Shown: piece after piece, positions 24,001 through 36,865 of the stretch
Layout: each line of letters opens with the position of its first letter
Numbering within the stretch: the stretch's first letter is position 1
Source of the DNA: Patella vulgata
Taxonomy: Eukaryota; Mollusca; Gastropoda; Patellidae
Assembly: GCF_932274485.2 (NCBI RefSeq)
Contig: NC_065887.2
Span: 38,459,201 to 38,523,200 of the forward strand
DNA length: 64,000 bases
Direction: 5' to 3'
Notes under the pieces: model-generated
Told to the model about the DNA's origin: nothing
Database searches by the model: none
The model's input: only the letters and a program-made list of their open reading frames with translations
Made by a program: the position numbers and the translations under genes

Positions 24001-27000
24001 TTATATTTCACTGAAAATGTCGACTGATGTGTACTGGATAACTGTTCTTTCCTCGAGTATTGTTCTTCCAGTCGTCCATTTAACCGTTTCATACATACCA
24101 TCTGTATACAGGAACCCAGCCCACTGTTGACAAATTAATTCATCCCCAACGGATTGAACAGCTCCCTGGATTGTAGTGTCTAGTATTATGAGGGTTGAAT
24201 TCATCAGATGGATGTTGTTGATATCTACAGACTGATAAGATGAATCAAGATGTTTCATAACAACCTTGAGAGATTTCCAACTTGTAGCAGCTAAATACAA
24301 GTCATCAACAACACCCCAAGATATTCCATCAAACGGATTAAGGGTCACGATCTTCGTCCATGGTCGACTACCAACGTACCATACTATACCCTCTCGGCGT
24401 GATGACCAACCTAGATCCAAGTCTGATTCCCAAGTAAAGGTGCACGAACTAACCGTCCCAGTTGTAGAAACTCTTGATCTTATTATATGTGCGTGTTCGA
24501 CAGCCCAAAGTGTAAGATTAAACATGTCGACCATTACACCAGTAACCTCCCCAATGGAAACACGGACATCATGTAGCCTGGATATCATATCGTTCATCTT
24601 TACCTTTATGGGCTTTCCGTTCCGAACAGAAGACTCTAGATAAAATTTAGAACCACTGATCCGGCTTCCAGATGAATCATGTGAATAAGCAACATGCCAG
24701 CCAGAGTCTATATACCACGACGTCCCTAAATTAATATTTGTACTTGTTGACATGTTATGTGAAATACGATTCCAGCGTAAAATTTTGGAATTTCCATCGC
24801 TTTCTGTGATTAAACTAAACCAAACAGATGGCACAACAATAGTTAGGGAACTGCGAATCACTGGAGATAGCATGTGAACGTTTATTAGTGAGTTTTCAAA
24901 ATAAATGAGTTCTGATTTCAATGAAAATTCACTGATCGTAATACGTAAATCTGAGCCATTTTCCAGGGCATCACGACAGTCAGAAACCGATCCACTGGTA
25001 ACATTGCCGTCACCATCAATCTCCAGTATCGGAACATTTTCTGCAGCGGTACCAGATGCCCATTCTATATCTGTATAGGTTGTAATACGTGTTTCATCAG
25101 ATGAATTCAATTCACTAGTTACTGATGAAATTCTTCTATTGGAAATTTGTTTTATAACACGCGTAATGGTCTTGTTGCTCCGATCTGTAAAGTCCACCGA
25201 AATATGATCACACGTCTGGGCCCAGACCCTTGGAACATTGTAATAATAAAAAAAGCCCCTTGACATTACAGAATATATAGAATCATAATCGTGTCCCTTG
25301 ACAAGAATCTTGTGAGTTTCTCTCAGCTTAATGGCGTCAATGACGTTCGGAACACTGCCACTATAAATGTGTCCATCTGTCATCGCTGAATATTCGTTCT
25401 GCCGTGAAACATTTTGACAACAAACTTGAAATTAAATGCAATAAAATTATTATATTAATACCAATTACCCTTGACACTTCGCCACACCCACCCACCTATG
25501 GTTATTTCGTTTTTCAGCAGTTGATGGAGGATTTAGAGAACACTTCTAAGGATTGTCCTTGCCAAATTAAATCAGATACAAAAACAACAACATATTACCA
25601 TATTTAGTACCAATATCTCAATCCTCAGCCAAACCCCTATACAAAATAATACAAAGACACTACGCTGAATCTATTGGGAGGATCACGATGATAACACGCC
25701 GTAGCGCCGATGTCCAAGCAAAATTTCCCTCATAGCACACTGCATGGTGTATGCCCGTCTTTATTAGCACAGCCACAGCAGAACCATAGGACGTTAAATC
25801 CCATTTCTTTCAGATACCAGAAAATATATTTACTCACCAGGAAAAATCAAGTTACACCCAGGACCTGTAAATCCCACAGGACAGTGACACATATCATTAT
25901 AAAACACTCCACCATTACTACAACGTTCCTGAAATATAGAAATACAAAAATTACCATATGTTAGTCTCACGACATTGAATCCATTCCATTCCAGATAAGG
26001 TGGTCATAATGAAAATATACCAAACTGAAATGAAATGAAATGGGGTTTAACGTCCTACTGTTCTGCTCCAAACTGGGCTAATGAAGACAGGGAAAATATA
26101 CCAGGTTTAAGTGTAATCACATTAACATGTCGCATTTACAAGTTTTTGTAAGTTTATAATAACCAAAGTTAAGTAGCTTGTTCATAATCGAAGAAATCCG
26201 TTTAAAATTTTTGATGGTTCAGACAGTAGGTTTAAGTGTGACCACATTAACATGTCGCATTTACAAACTCTTGTCTTATTTGTCTAAGTTAAAGATCGTA
26301 GAGTTGACAAGGGATGTGCACTTGATCTTTTCGGTTTTTAAATGGATTCCGTGAACAGTTACATTCGAAGATTATCAAATGGAATTTTCTCCCTTGTCTA
26401 GGTAAATGAGCACACGGATTCCCCGTTGTTTCGGTAAATTAGCACACTGGTTCTCCATTGTCTCAGTAAATTAGAGCACTGTAAAAAGCATTGATTAAAA
26501 CATAGATCATTATTATTTTGCTTCGATTTATACCGGCCAGATTTTGTTTTACTTGTTTTCAAGACATTAGAATCAAGTGGAGACCATCAAACTTGTAATC
26601 GAACAAAATGAAATCTAGAACTTCGTTTTAAAAACGTCTAATTGATTAAAGCCTATACTCCCACGCCCTCTCCGCTCCACCAGCCCTACCTCGTTTCTTT
26701 CTCCCGAGACAAATACCCATACCTACCATTTTATCTTATATAATACATACCCTTGTAATAAGTTGACATTCGCCACTTGCAGAATTCACAACATCAACTT
26801 GATTGAACACATTCCCCTTAACATGTGAACATTGTAGAATTGTATTAGCCTTACACACCACTGCTGCGTCGCATTCTGGGTTTTGAAAACACGTTGAAAC
26901 ACAAATTAGTTTACTGGTCTTTCCCCAAGAAGAAATAATTTGATACGACACAGAATCCCTATTAAAAGCCGACAGTCCTAAAACATTTACATTAAAATCT

Positions 27001-27119
27001 CGGATAGTGTTGTTGGCACAAACTTTGAAAATGTTGTAAAAAAGAAAAATGAGAATATTAAGCATTCTGGCTGATTTCTTGACTTGGTGGTCTCTCACCA
27101 TCTCTCCTGTCAGTTTCAT
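24001..27119 (-). CDS. Secreted PAN/apple-like plus EGF-like protein with a repeat-bearing C-terminal region
   Basis: Three exons join in frame: 27119-26751 (donor GTATGT, phase 0), 25928-25838 (acceptor TATTTCAG, donor GTGAGT, phase 1) and 25385-24001 (acceptor TATTCAG, TAA stop). The total is 1845 nt, 614 aa, or 596 aa from the internal Met at 27065, which better starts the signal peptide (MLNILIFLFYNIFKVCA). Exon 1 then gives a cysteine-spaced apple/PAN-like domain (CVSTC...NPEC...VC...C...ECQLI). Exon 2 is one compact EGF module (CSNGGVFYNDMCHCPVGFTG). Exon 3 gives 460 residues with an internal repeat: DGHIYSGSV-x4-DAI near its start and DGNVTSGSV-x4-DAL near residue 125, plus two weaker echoes near 252 and 365. 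The architecture says extracellular; ligand and function are unknown. It is the copy-2 version of the gene deleted near 11.1 kb. Confidence 0.8.
25706..25810 (+). mobile_element. SINE-A 3' fragment in the PAN-EGF intron 2
   Basis: Words 'aaaatttccctcatagcaca', 'tatgcccgtctttattagc' and 'ggacgttaaatcccatttc' in plus orientation. Only the 3' half is present. Confidence 0.75.
26028..26095 (-). mobile_element. SINE-A 3' end fragment in the PAN-EGF intron 1
   Basis: (GAAAT)n followed by 'ggggtttaacgtcctactg' and 'ctgggctaatgaagacag'. Only about 65 bp remain. Confidence 0.7.
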
Positions 27120-28005
27120 CTGAGTCCTACGTTATGAATGTCAATCAACTATACAACATGCATCATTTATATCAGATTATATTATAATTAGTTTGTTGAA
27201 TTCCTATTGGTCTGTAGTCGCGATCACAACCACGGGATTCAGTTGATACTTGCTAGGATTGAACAGTGGTCGAGGCAGCTGGGGATTGGAGGGGGGGGGG
27301 CGGGGCGTCTTTTATTTTGTGCAAGACGGTCAATGACCAGAATATGGCCTATGTGGTTTTTTTTTGCTATTGATGTAAAGGCTCCGGTGTCATTTTAAGC
27401 CAAGGGATCCTTTGTTATTTATGATTTAATACTCTGTTACAGGATGGACATAATTTCTAGAGACCGAAACTATTTTCAATGTCACAGTGTTAAAATATAT
27501 ATATGTAATACACTTTCCTATAATACTAAATACAGTATAATAGTTAGTTTGCTCATTACACTTTTCCAATCTGCATTTTGGATTATAGACAAATGCAAAA
27601 TAGAATTTACCAATCGTGAACTGAGGATTAACTGGTTCTATATGGAAGGGTATCGCTGCCAATATTAAATGCTCTGCGAAAATGTCTTTTCCATTGATTA
27701 TATGTAAAAAGTACAATGTACAAAGTCCAAAAACCGGCATGGCTCTAAGGCCAAAGTTAAATGTAAAACGTCAAATGTAATGTGTCAAATGACAAAAATT
27801 TGATTGGAGAAAGGCTGTTTTTGGCGTGTCTACATTTTACATTTCCCTCAGTACATTTTACTTTTGCGTTCTGCCGCATCTCATTTGACCTTCACGCTTT
27901 CTACATAGCATCTTACGCAGAGCACTAACTATGATATGCAAATGTAGGATATCACGTGACTTATTAACATATACGGAAACGAGGCCGAGATCAACATGGG
28001 ACGAA
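27120..28005. other. Upstream region of the PAN-EGF gene; no clear gene
   Basis: Probably holds the promoter of the minus-strand PAN-EGF gene, but I see no firm TATA or initiator. There is a G-run at 27289-27300. A minus-strand open frame at 27740-27426 begins with a hydrophobic stretch but has no cysteine pattern or splice context I trust. Confidence 0.4.
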
Positions 28006-28007
28006 AA

Positions 28008-28128
28008 GCCAAGGTCGCTGTGCGGGCAAAATTTCCCTCATAGCACACTGTATGGCTTATATCCGTCTTCATTAGCCCGGTCGGAGCAGAACAGTGGGAC
28101 GTTAAACCCCATTTCATTTCTTTTCATT
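28008..28128 (+). mobile_element. SINE-A 3' fragment
   Basis: 'aaggtcgctgtgcgggc', 'aaatttccctcatagcacac', 'cgtcttcattagcccg', then 'gacgttaaaccccatttc' and the tail. Confidence 0.8.
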
Positions 28129-28754
28129 TTTTCAAAATATGTAAATATAAATGTGCCAGAAAATTATTTAAATATTTGAAAAGAGAAGTGAACGTGCTTT
28201 TTAGTGATAAGTAATAGAGCGGGAGCCCAGGGGGTAAACCTATATGGAAAGTGTACCAATTTTCGCCTATGGTATCAATGCATGCATATCAGAATGTAAG
28301 TCTGCCGGGTATCTGGTGGTGGGTGTGGAATTCCACGCCCAAAATGCCATGTCCCCCAACTAGGCTAGATTAGCTCAAAAGTGTACCACACATCTTCAGG
28401 TATTACAAAAACATTCTGAGGTACCCTGACACAGCTATGTAGTTGTCAGACATTTATAGTGGTGGAGTATCCCTGACAAGAGTAGTATCCCAGAACCACA
28501 GCTAGGCTAGATTAGATGAAATCTGTACCACCACATGTTCCTGAAGCAACGACGGTGAGATCAAGCCTTCTATTGAAGATGGTACCACCTAAAACTGCGT
28601 TAAAGTTGTTCAGTACCACCACAGAAATCATGAATGACCACTGCCAGACAGTTTGTGCGGTGGGTTACCCCTAACAAACACGCCCAAAATGCCACGGCCC
28701 CCAACTACACGGATAAACAATACACTGCCGTTTCACAGATTACATAGATCAGAG

Positions 28755-29008
28755 AGGGGTTGGGTGGCCGAATGGTTAACGCATGCATCATAAGGTCTGT
28801 CATTGAGTCAAGTGGCGTGGCTTCGATTCCCCACTTGTACGTGACAAGGAGAGGGTCGCCTGTCCAACCTCGTGGGTTTTCTTTGGGTCTTCTGGTTTCC
28901 TCCCATTGCGAAAGATCCCCTACGCGCAAGAGAATTATTGAATAAATTTGAACAATATGTTTGTCGAGTGGACCTCTCTCTCTCTCTCTCTCTCTCTCTC
29001 GCTCTCTC
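28755..29008 (+). mobile_element. SINE-B, full length
   Basis: Starts at a G-rich 5' end with 'gttgggtggccgaatggtta' (box A) and 'ggcttcgattcccc' (box B). The body has 'acctcgtgggttttctttgg' and 'cctacgcgcaagagaatta', and it ends in (CT)n at 28974-29008. Shape is that of a tRNA-Leu/Ser-derived SINE. Confidence 0.85.
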
Positions 29009-30049
29009 TTATTTTCTTTAGATCAGACATCTAACAAACCAAATGACTAGTTTTTCTAATAACTAATCCTATAACAATCGGCTTACAGATGATTTTCTAT
29101 AATTTTGAAAGGGAATAGCTGAATTGTCTGCGTCGGTTATGTGTGTCGTGAATAGGTTTGTCCTAGAGCAGATTCTTAGGAACTAAAATACACGGGATGT
29201 AGCCATTTTAAAACAATACATTCTTCATAATCAGCTTACAAATGTCTCTGATTAATCACTTACATAAATTCAGTTTAAAATCTTTGTTCAAGAAATAAAA
29301 CATTTTTGTTAGGACTTCGAATTTTGTCTAATGGTTTGGATTGTTCGTACTTGGTTTTATTTTAATTCGAGATAAAAAGCACAATTGTTATGGAAATAAG
29401 CTTGGTATAAATAGTTGTACGTTATTTTGACCGAAGATAAAAAAAAACGGATCCCACTAAGTTTTTGTCCATGCTCAGGCCTCACAGCCTGATATTTTGA
29501 ATATCCCAGACAAGTGCGAGTTCAGGCTTGATATAATGCGTGTCTCACTTGGACTAAATGTTGGTATTCTTGGGACTATTAAAAATACAATATATTTATA
29601 CGAATTTCTCCCATTATTAAAGGAAATATTAGTGCCAGTCATTATCACATATGTGATAGAACTGGTTAAACACGTTCCAAATATAATTTTAACACAGAGA
29701 TCATTGTTACGATAGATGCTTAATAAAGATTTCAAAAAACGAAAGTGACGAAAGCAAAAGGAAAACACGGGTTATCCTTCTATGTTAAATGGCTGTAACA
29801 TCACAAGCTGTAGCTTTTTGCTCAACATTCCGTTGGTTCCAATCTATATAGGCACAATGGGGACCACATTTGGCAATCTCCTCATCATAATTTTGTAGGG
29901 TTTGACCGTTTAGATTTTTTTTCTACGGGGATTTGATGTTGACTGGGGTGAAACTCGCCTCCGACACAATGATTGCTCTGCAAAAAGACACTTTACAGCC
30001 CCTATCCCTCCGCTGTAAGTATTATCCAAAAACTGCTATGAAATTGCCA

Positions 30050-30430
30050 ATTTGATCCCTTTAGTCCATTTATGCATGTTAACAGTAGAAACGAATGCTG
30101 ATGCAGAGAAGAGGGTATGCCCATTAAGGATTGATAAAGAAGAACAATGTGTTACAATAACGTAGAAGGAAGCTAAAAGTATATAAATATTGCTGCATTG
30201 TCGTAAGCTGATACTATTACAGTAGCCGTAGGAACACGGATTCATTTCAATTGTTGACAAAAGTAGCCTACGTCAATAAAAAGAAATGAAATGGGGTTAT
30301 ACATGTACCTCCTACTGTTCTGCTCCGACTGGGCTCCATCAGAGTGCTATGAGGGGAATTTTGCCCTGCAGTGGCGCAACGGCACTCTTATGTCGAATTC
30401 CAACTGCCAAGAAGTGCATTAAAGGTTGAA
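30050..30430. repeat. Left arm of a large inverted repeat (partner 31180-31510)
   Basis: Contains, on the plus strand, the coding-like text ETNADAEK then IDKEEQCVTIT, followed by a minus-orientation SINE-A fragment (30282-30430, with 'gaaatgaaatgggg' and 'ctactgttctgctcc'). The reverse complement of the same series stands at 31180-31510. Confidence 0.65.
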
Positions 30431-31179
30431 TGGGCGGGACTGATCAATTTTGATATTTGGCCTACTCAGAAGTAGGTTAATCCCCAAAATCATCATAAGG
30501 ATTTATATTTTGACACACAGGTGTACTCGAGATGAATTAGAAAAAAAAAATTTTGGCTGTAATGCGTACAGCGCCCACTGGTAGTGTTCCTAAAAGCATT
30601 ATTTAAGAGTTATGTTTTGGGGGTCCCGTTCATGTGGACAGACAGGAAGTCAATACCACAAAGTTCAAAAAGATGAAAACTGGTCTACCGGACATTTTAC
30701 ATTTTGCCACTGACTCTAGCTGAAAGTCTGTTGGGATGTATTTTTCCTGATGAGCAAGGGGAATGGTACTTGTCCGATAGTCAAACACCAGGTTAAGCCT
30801 TGTGATTAAAATAAAGAGGAGGGCTGCAGCTGGGACACTTGTCCAGGGGCCCTGGAGCCTAGAGGGTCCCAGAGGTATGCCGAGTAATGTTTCAAAAAAC
30901 ATTTGTTGGTATAAAGTAATAAAAGAAATACACTGTTACTTGATCGTAAAGCAGGAGAAAACCCGGTAACTTTTCTCAATGTGGGTACCTAGTTCCATGG
31001 GTAAGATTAGTTCACCTTTATGGAAAAATTGATCAATTTAAAACTATAAATCACCTGCCCAGGCCTTAGTGCCGTGGAGTCACTACCCATTCTCGGGAAC
31101 ATCTACGAAACCTGTGTCAAAATATAAATCTTTCACCCTTTGATATCATTCACCCTTTGATGCACTTCTCCAGTAAAAG

Positions 31180-31587
31180 AACTCTTGGCAGATGGAATTC
31201 GATATACAAGTAGGCTGTTGCGCCATTGCAGGGCAAATTTTCTCTCATAACACACTAAGAGAGCCAAATAAGATGTATAACCCCATTTCATTTCATTTCT
31301 TCAACAATGGAAATGAACCGTGTTCCTGCAGCTACTCTAACAGTATCACCTATAGGCAATGCAGAAGTAGTTATACTCTTATCCCCCTTCTCCGTTATTG
31401 TAACACATTGTTCTTCTTTATCAACCCAACATAATGAGCATGTACTCTTCCCTGCATCAGCATTCGTTTCTGCTGTTAACATGCGAATAAGGACTAATTT
31501 TGGAAGAAATATGACGTCTGATATGCCGTTGTGACGTTGCAATTTTTGGACTCGCTGGTACCGACTTCCTATCCGTCCACAATACAT
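31180..31587 (-). other. Right arm of inverted repeat, with an open coding-like segment
   Basis: The minus strand from 31587 to 31288 is open and contains AETNADAGKSTCSLCWVDKE, then EQCVTITEKGDKS and IGDTVRVAAGTRFISIVEE. The plus strand of the left arm encodes a decayed version of the same text, so a coding exon may once have existed and been duplicated in inverted orientation. A plus-orientation SINE-A fragment (31185-31300) forms the inner end of this arm. I cannot name the protein family. Confidence 0.4.
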
Positions 31588-32165
31588 TTATGGTGTCTAA
31601 ATCCAATAGTTTTAGAGATATTTGCGATTTTTTATCGACAGCCGCCATCTAAGATTTGGCAACGCCCCCTGTCCTTATTTGGACTCCAATTTTGATAAAC
31701 TTTCTTTTCCTTACTTAGGGCATCATAATAAGACACTAGAAATCAAAAAACCTTTTGTTGCAATTTGTTGTACGCCAAATATTAGTTTGACCCGCCTATA
31801 TTTAGCATCTCCCCAATCGAGGAAATATATCAGTACTTATAGTTTAGTACTATTATTATTTAATATACCCTATGTATATCAGTTACTTATACTTTTTTGG
31901 ACTCGCTGGTATCGACTTCCTGTCTGTCCGCAATACATTTATGGTGTCTAAATCCAATAGTTTTAGAAATATTTGCGATATTTGATTGACAGCCGCCATC
32001 TTGGATTTGGCCATGCCCCCTGTCCTTATTTGGACTCCGATTTTGGTAAACTTTATTTTCCTTACTTAGGACATCATAATGAGTAAGTAGAAAACATAAA
32101 ATCTTTTGTTGCAATTTGTTCTACGTACGACATCATCTAGCCGTCGTTTGACCCGCCTATATGTA
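31543..32165. repeat. Direct repeat of two ~340-bp units
   Basis: 'ggactcgctggta', 'cgacttcct', 'acatttatggtgtctaaatc', 'acagccgccatct' and 'ccctgtccttatttggactc' occur in the same order from about 31550 and again from about 31898. Both units end with 'tttgacccgcctata' (31786 and 32147). The first unit is followed by about 90 bp of AT-rich sequence before the second starts. Confidence 0.85.
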
Positions 32166-32260
32166 CACTGCTGTACCTCGGTTTTTCATCCCATCCGAAG
32201 GATGGAAGGATTAAGTCCGTTTCAATAAGTGCTTTATCTCCCTTCTAATTGGGTTCAGAG

Positions 32261-32398
32261 AGAGAGAGAGAGAGAAATGGGGTTTAACGTCCACTCGACA
32301 CAAACTAGGTCATTTCGGGACTAACATAATATGGTTCAATTTCCATAAGTGGCTTGCGCGTAGGGGTCTTTAGCAGTAGGAGGAAACCGGAGGACCCG
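32261..32398 (-). mobile_element. SINE-B, truncated
   Basis: (GA)n, 'ggggtttaacgtccactcg', 'ctaggtcatttcgggacta', 'gcgcgtaggggtctttagca' and 'ggaaaccggaggacccg'. The tRNA-like head is missing. A further SINE-like piece ('tttaatgtcccatcaactca') follows at about 32433-32570. Confidence 0.75.
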
Positions 32399-33337
32399 TC
32401 TAATTGGGTTCAATTGTTTGAAGAAATGCAGACTGAAATGGAATGGCGTTTAATGTCCCATCAACTCACTATTTAGGCCATCTTGAGACTGACGGTAATT
32501 TGTATTTCTAAGGCTAAATACACATTGCGAGGATGGGAATTTCGCCTGAATAGCCCCCAATCGGACTATCAATGAATCTTTGTTCAATGCACCTTCATTG
32601 GTCGTCCCAGAACAATTATTAAAATCAAAATGACGCTCCATGTTCAAATAACCATAATGTTTATATCTCGAGCTTCATACGTAAGCCATACTGTGAAAAT
32701 GATTTAGATTTTAAGCCGCCCTGGACGGCGATATCACTTCGGTGGAAGCGGACGTTCGATAAAGCTATCTCACACATAAAGTTGTGGGTTAATAAATGAA
32801 TTTAACTATCTTATTTCAAGGTTGTTGTTAAAATGTTTCAAGACAAAGAATATTCAGCAAGGACCAATTTACAGTGGTGGCATTTCTAACTCCATTGGTG
32901 CCATTGCTGAAGTGCTGTTTTCTGGGGGTTGCAGCTTATCCCAACACTAACGACGATAACTCGGAATAAATAATTAAAAGTGTACTTTTAATAAACGAGT
33001 GTCCAGAACTGGCTAACCGTCACAATGGTAAATTGTTTATTTTGTCTTAAATATTGGATATCAGAAGCCAATCCTTTTCCGGTAAGATTACAGCATCAAT
33101 GTTGGTTTAAATTGACAAATGATTTGTGTTTTTAATGTCGAAGACTTTGGATGATAATGAGTTAGAGACTTAGCTACTTTAAATAACATTTCACTGAAAT
33201 TTCAGAATTATACAAAAAATCATCAGCTGTATTTTATGAAAAACAATATATCCATACAAACGGCAGCACTTGAGATTCCACAATCAATTTACAAATGACA
33301 TAATGGTTGAAACAAGAAGTGAAGTTGAAGCAATGAT

Positions 33338-34072
33338 TTATTTGATCCCTGCCGGCCGAGGGGCATTGTAGCACAAAATAAAATCAGACAGCCATTCTGG
33401 AACAGTCCATAAAAATCGGTGGATGTAATTAGCATCGTTCCCAACAATATATCTATATTTTGGGTATCTGGCAGTAATGGCGTGTTCATAGGCATCTATC
33501 ACCATATTGATGTCCCCTGGTGAACTAGATGATCTGATCAGGTTGTTGATACCTGAAAAGCAAACATCTTTATGAAAACAAAAGATGGTTGGTCAACCAG
33601 GTCAGACTGTCTTCAACTGTTTCGCTTGATGGATGATGGCAAAACCCCTTTTATATCAATCCACGAATTTTTCAATTTGGGTTAAAATATAATATGACTT
33701 TTTATTTTACGAAAACTTACATTCTTTGATAAACTCTTCACCATAATACTGTTGACAATCAGCATCTGCTTGCTGGAATGTTCTATGATAAATGTCCTTG
33801 ATCATCGTTGGGTTGAGTATATTTGTTTTAAAACAACCTGGTTCTAATATGCTCACTTTAATACCCTGGTGGTATATCTCTCGTCTGAATAAAAAAAATG
33901 GTGAAACCAGTCCTACATTATGAGCCACATTGACGGTGGGAGTGGTAGTCTTATGATCTAATCCGTGCATATTAAATAATAAGGTCTGTCATTGAGTCAA
34001 GTGGCGTGGTTTCGATCCCACACCTGTATACGCGCCATGGAGGAGGATCACCTGTTCAAGCTCGTTAAGCTA

Positions 34073-34105
<33 letters not shown>

Positions 34106-36046
34106 ATAGATCAGACACCTAACCAGCCAACTGACTAGTTATTCTAATAACTAAATTTGGGTTCAGGCCGTCGATCAAATAGCCTGTTTATATCTCGGTG
34201 TATATATATATTTAAGGTCTTTGTATTATAAGAATGTGTGCGGGGCATAGGTTTCAGATCTAGGACCCGGGGCTCGCAAAATGATGATTGTTGTGGATCA
34301 ATTTGGCGTTTGGTCAATTATATATCGAGGAAAACTCTTTATTCGAAATAAAATTTTACCTTAAGCTATCGGAGAAAGCTTCCACTCCATATTTGGCGAT
34401 GCAGTAAGGAGTAAACGTCACAGATAAACGTCCAGACACGCTGGCCATATTTACTATCCTTCCTCTTTCCTTTCTCACCAGTGGTAAAAACGTTTTTGTG
34501 ACGTCAATTACACCAAATAAATTAACATCCATTATATCTGTGTAGTCTTTTCTGTTTAAACATTCTACAGTTCCAAAACCACCACCTACACCGGCATTGT
34601 TTACAACAGCCCATAGACCTATAAATATATAAAACATTGTATACTGAAGATCTATACTGATACAAAGCATTATTTACAACAGCCCATAGACCTATAAATA
34701 TATACATATAAAATACTCTGTAGGCCCAATAACATACAATACAGTGTTTAACGTTCACAAACAACTTCATTTTTGAAATAAATTTACTTCAATATTTCTC
34801 TTACGCGTAGGAGTGGGAGGAACCGGAGGACTCGTAGAAAACCCATGAGATTTGACAGGTGGTCCTACTCGTTTACAAGTCACTTGTCTCAATGACTGAT
34901 CTTAAGACCTAAAGCCCACGAGGTGTACAAAGGGTTAACTGTTACAATCCAAACAGAATTAAACCATATACAACCTAAAAGTACAAGACTTTGCGACCGA
35001 CTTTGCTCGGCATCGCAACATTTCATGCCGTTAATGAAAATGTTAATTTTAATTTTAGCTCCTACATCCGCTTTCAGTCGTATCTATTTTTTTCACATCG
35101 CCTTAGTACAACATCACCTTTAAATATATATGTATATACTACACTGTACTGGGTAACAAAAGCATCAACTTGTCCACCTTGAAATATAGGGATACAAACC
35201 AGTCTATGGATACATACAATATAATTTAGGATTATTGCCATACTTTGTTATAATGTTGTATGAATATGGTAACAGTCTGACCTAAAAAGCTACATCTTTA
35301 TTTAAAACGGAAATAATTTGTTTTCAATTAATAACAGAGTGTTATAGTTGACGTACTTATCCTTGTATACTGCTCCATATAAAAACATATTTAAGAAGAG
35401 CAGTGTTTCTGAGTTGTGCTGGAGTGAAATTGGCGCTATCTTAAAAGTCTGTTCCAACGTCAAATAACTGCCATTCATACCAAGACGTTTACAAATTGGC
35501 GTATATGTACAAGAACTCTTGAGTAGACGGAACCGTCGGAATCGCCACTGTCCACTCTAGTTCTACTACAATTTGGATAGCTTCGAGATGCGATGTCTCT
35601 TTTCGTGAGAAGAGCCGCTTGGAATCTCCAACGTTTTAAAGTCATATTTTAATAGTTGGTGCATCTATGTGTGCATTGTTTTAAAAATATACTGTGGTTC
35701 AGATATCACCGAATTATGAATTAGATTTACCTTTATTGGGAGGTAAAATTGACTTCACTTTGGTGAGTGCAGTCTTGATATCATCTTCGGACGTAACATT
35801 TAATTGAAGTGTCTGAAGACGTTCGGATGACTTCTTCTTCAATTCAGCTGCAGCATCTTGTTTCAGACAGGCAGCAATAACATGAAATCCTAAACCATCT
35901 AATCTTTTTGCTAAAAGGTGTCCAAATCCTGAATCACATCCGGTTACTAAGACGTACTTTTCACCATAATTGCCCACCTTTAACCTCTCTAAGAACCATT
36001 TTAAGGTCCAATAACCAATTAATATGGTGATGACATAGAGCCACAT
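33338..36046 (-). CDS. SDR-2, short-chain dehydrogenase/reductase (retinol or 17-beta-hydroxysteroid dehydrogenase type), intact
   Basis: Four exons: 36046-35731 (316 bp), 34618-34360 (259), 33884-33721 (164) and 33552-33338 (215). They total 954 nt, 317 aa plus TAA, with intron phases 1, 2, 1 and consensus splice sites. An N-terminal membrane helix (residues 1-22) is followed by the cofactor loop TGCDSGFG (35-42), NNAG (112-115), catalytic Ser165, Tyr177 and Lys181 in YCIAKYGVEAF, and EPGCFKTN after it. Length and motifs fit the SDR9C-type group that includes retinol dehydrogenases and HSD17B6, microsomal enzymes that oxidise retinol or hydroxysteroids with NAD(P). Substrate cannot be told from sequence; molluscan members are poorly assigned. 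This is the intact partner of the dead SDR-1 and lies downstream of SDR-3 on the same strand. Confidence 0.92.
33933..34108 (+). mobile_element. SINE-B copy in SDR-2 intron 2
   Basis: Paralogue of 14071-14319 with an internal deletion: head word 'aaggtctgtcattgagtcaa', box-B-like 'ggtttcgatccc' and (CT)n at 34081-34106. Confidence 0.75.
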
Positions 36047-36523
36047 TGTGAAAAAGCTGAAACAAAAGAAAATATGAAAGGTGCATAAATGATACAGGAC
36101 GTGATATTATGTACCAACATTATTCTGTGAGGGAGGGGGTGTCTCCCTGCAACCTAAAGCTTCATAATTACCCCAACACTAACTAAACAAAACCATGCCA
36201 TATCAAGCTTTTGCCACCTGATTGTATGTATTATATGTCATTTGATCAATGACACGCCAGTTTGAAATCATGTGATCACCCAAAATGGCTGTCTTCAAGC
36301 CAATGTGGTGAAATTTCCAAGAAACAGATATTCTGATCAAGGAAAAGGCAAAACATCTTCGCACCAATACCGTTATTAATTATAAAGAAACACTAAACGG
36401 TATTTCCCTAGCCTAGATATAGTAACTATCAACTAACTCAAACATGCGCTGTCTATGGACTTGGTCATCCATGATTTTAGTACACGTGATAGCAATTTCA
36501 CAGTATTTCATTAAATGTATTCA

Positions 36524-36865
36524 CAGAAACTATTAATCTAGATCTAATTTTAAATGGCTCTACAAATCTTTCGAACACCTCCAATATCTTGATTTTTGAA
36601 GCAGTCCATTATTTTATTAAAAGTACTCAAAGGTTTTGATTCGCTTTTACATAATATTGTTGTATAATATCAAAAAATTGCATCGTATATATCATTTCCA
36701 CATGAAACTGTATATATGTTCGGTTTTACAATTTATTATATTTAATTTTATTTTTATGTATATGTCATATTTATCGTTTATTATTTTCTGTATCCCTGGG
36801 AAAGAACTTATATAGGCCTTGCCTGTTGTTCAATCCTTTTCAAACGAATAAAATATTTTTTAAAC
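36524..36865 (+). mobile_element. 342-bp retroposed insert, copy 2 only
   Basis: Flanked by TAAATGTATTCA (36512-36523) and TAAATGCATTCA (36866-36877), a 12-bp direct repeat. Copy 1 near 18010-18025 has a single 'aaatgcattcaaatc' and no insert. The 3' end is 'aataaaatattttttaaac', polyadenylation-signal-like and A/T-rich. No box A or B and no open frame were found, so it is a LINE-mobilised sequence of unknown origin. Confidence 0.65.

Noticed and set aside
24266-24643. Plus-strand frame of 125 codons
   Set aside because: Antisense shadow of the large terminal exon of the PAN-EGF gene.
27426-27740. Minus-strand frame with a hydrophobic start
   Set aside because: No cysteine pattern, splice context or similarity to the neighbouring gene; an overlapping plus-strand frame is equally plausible.
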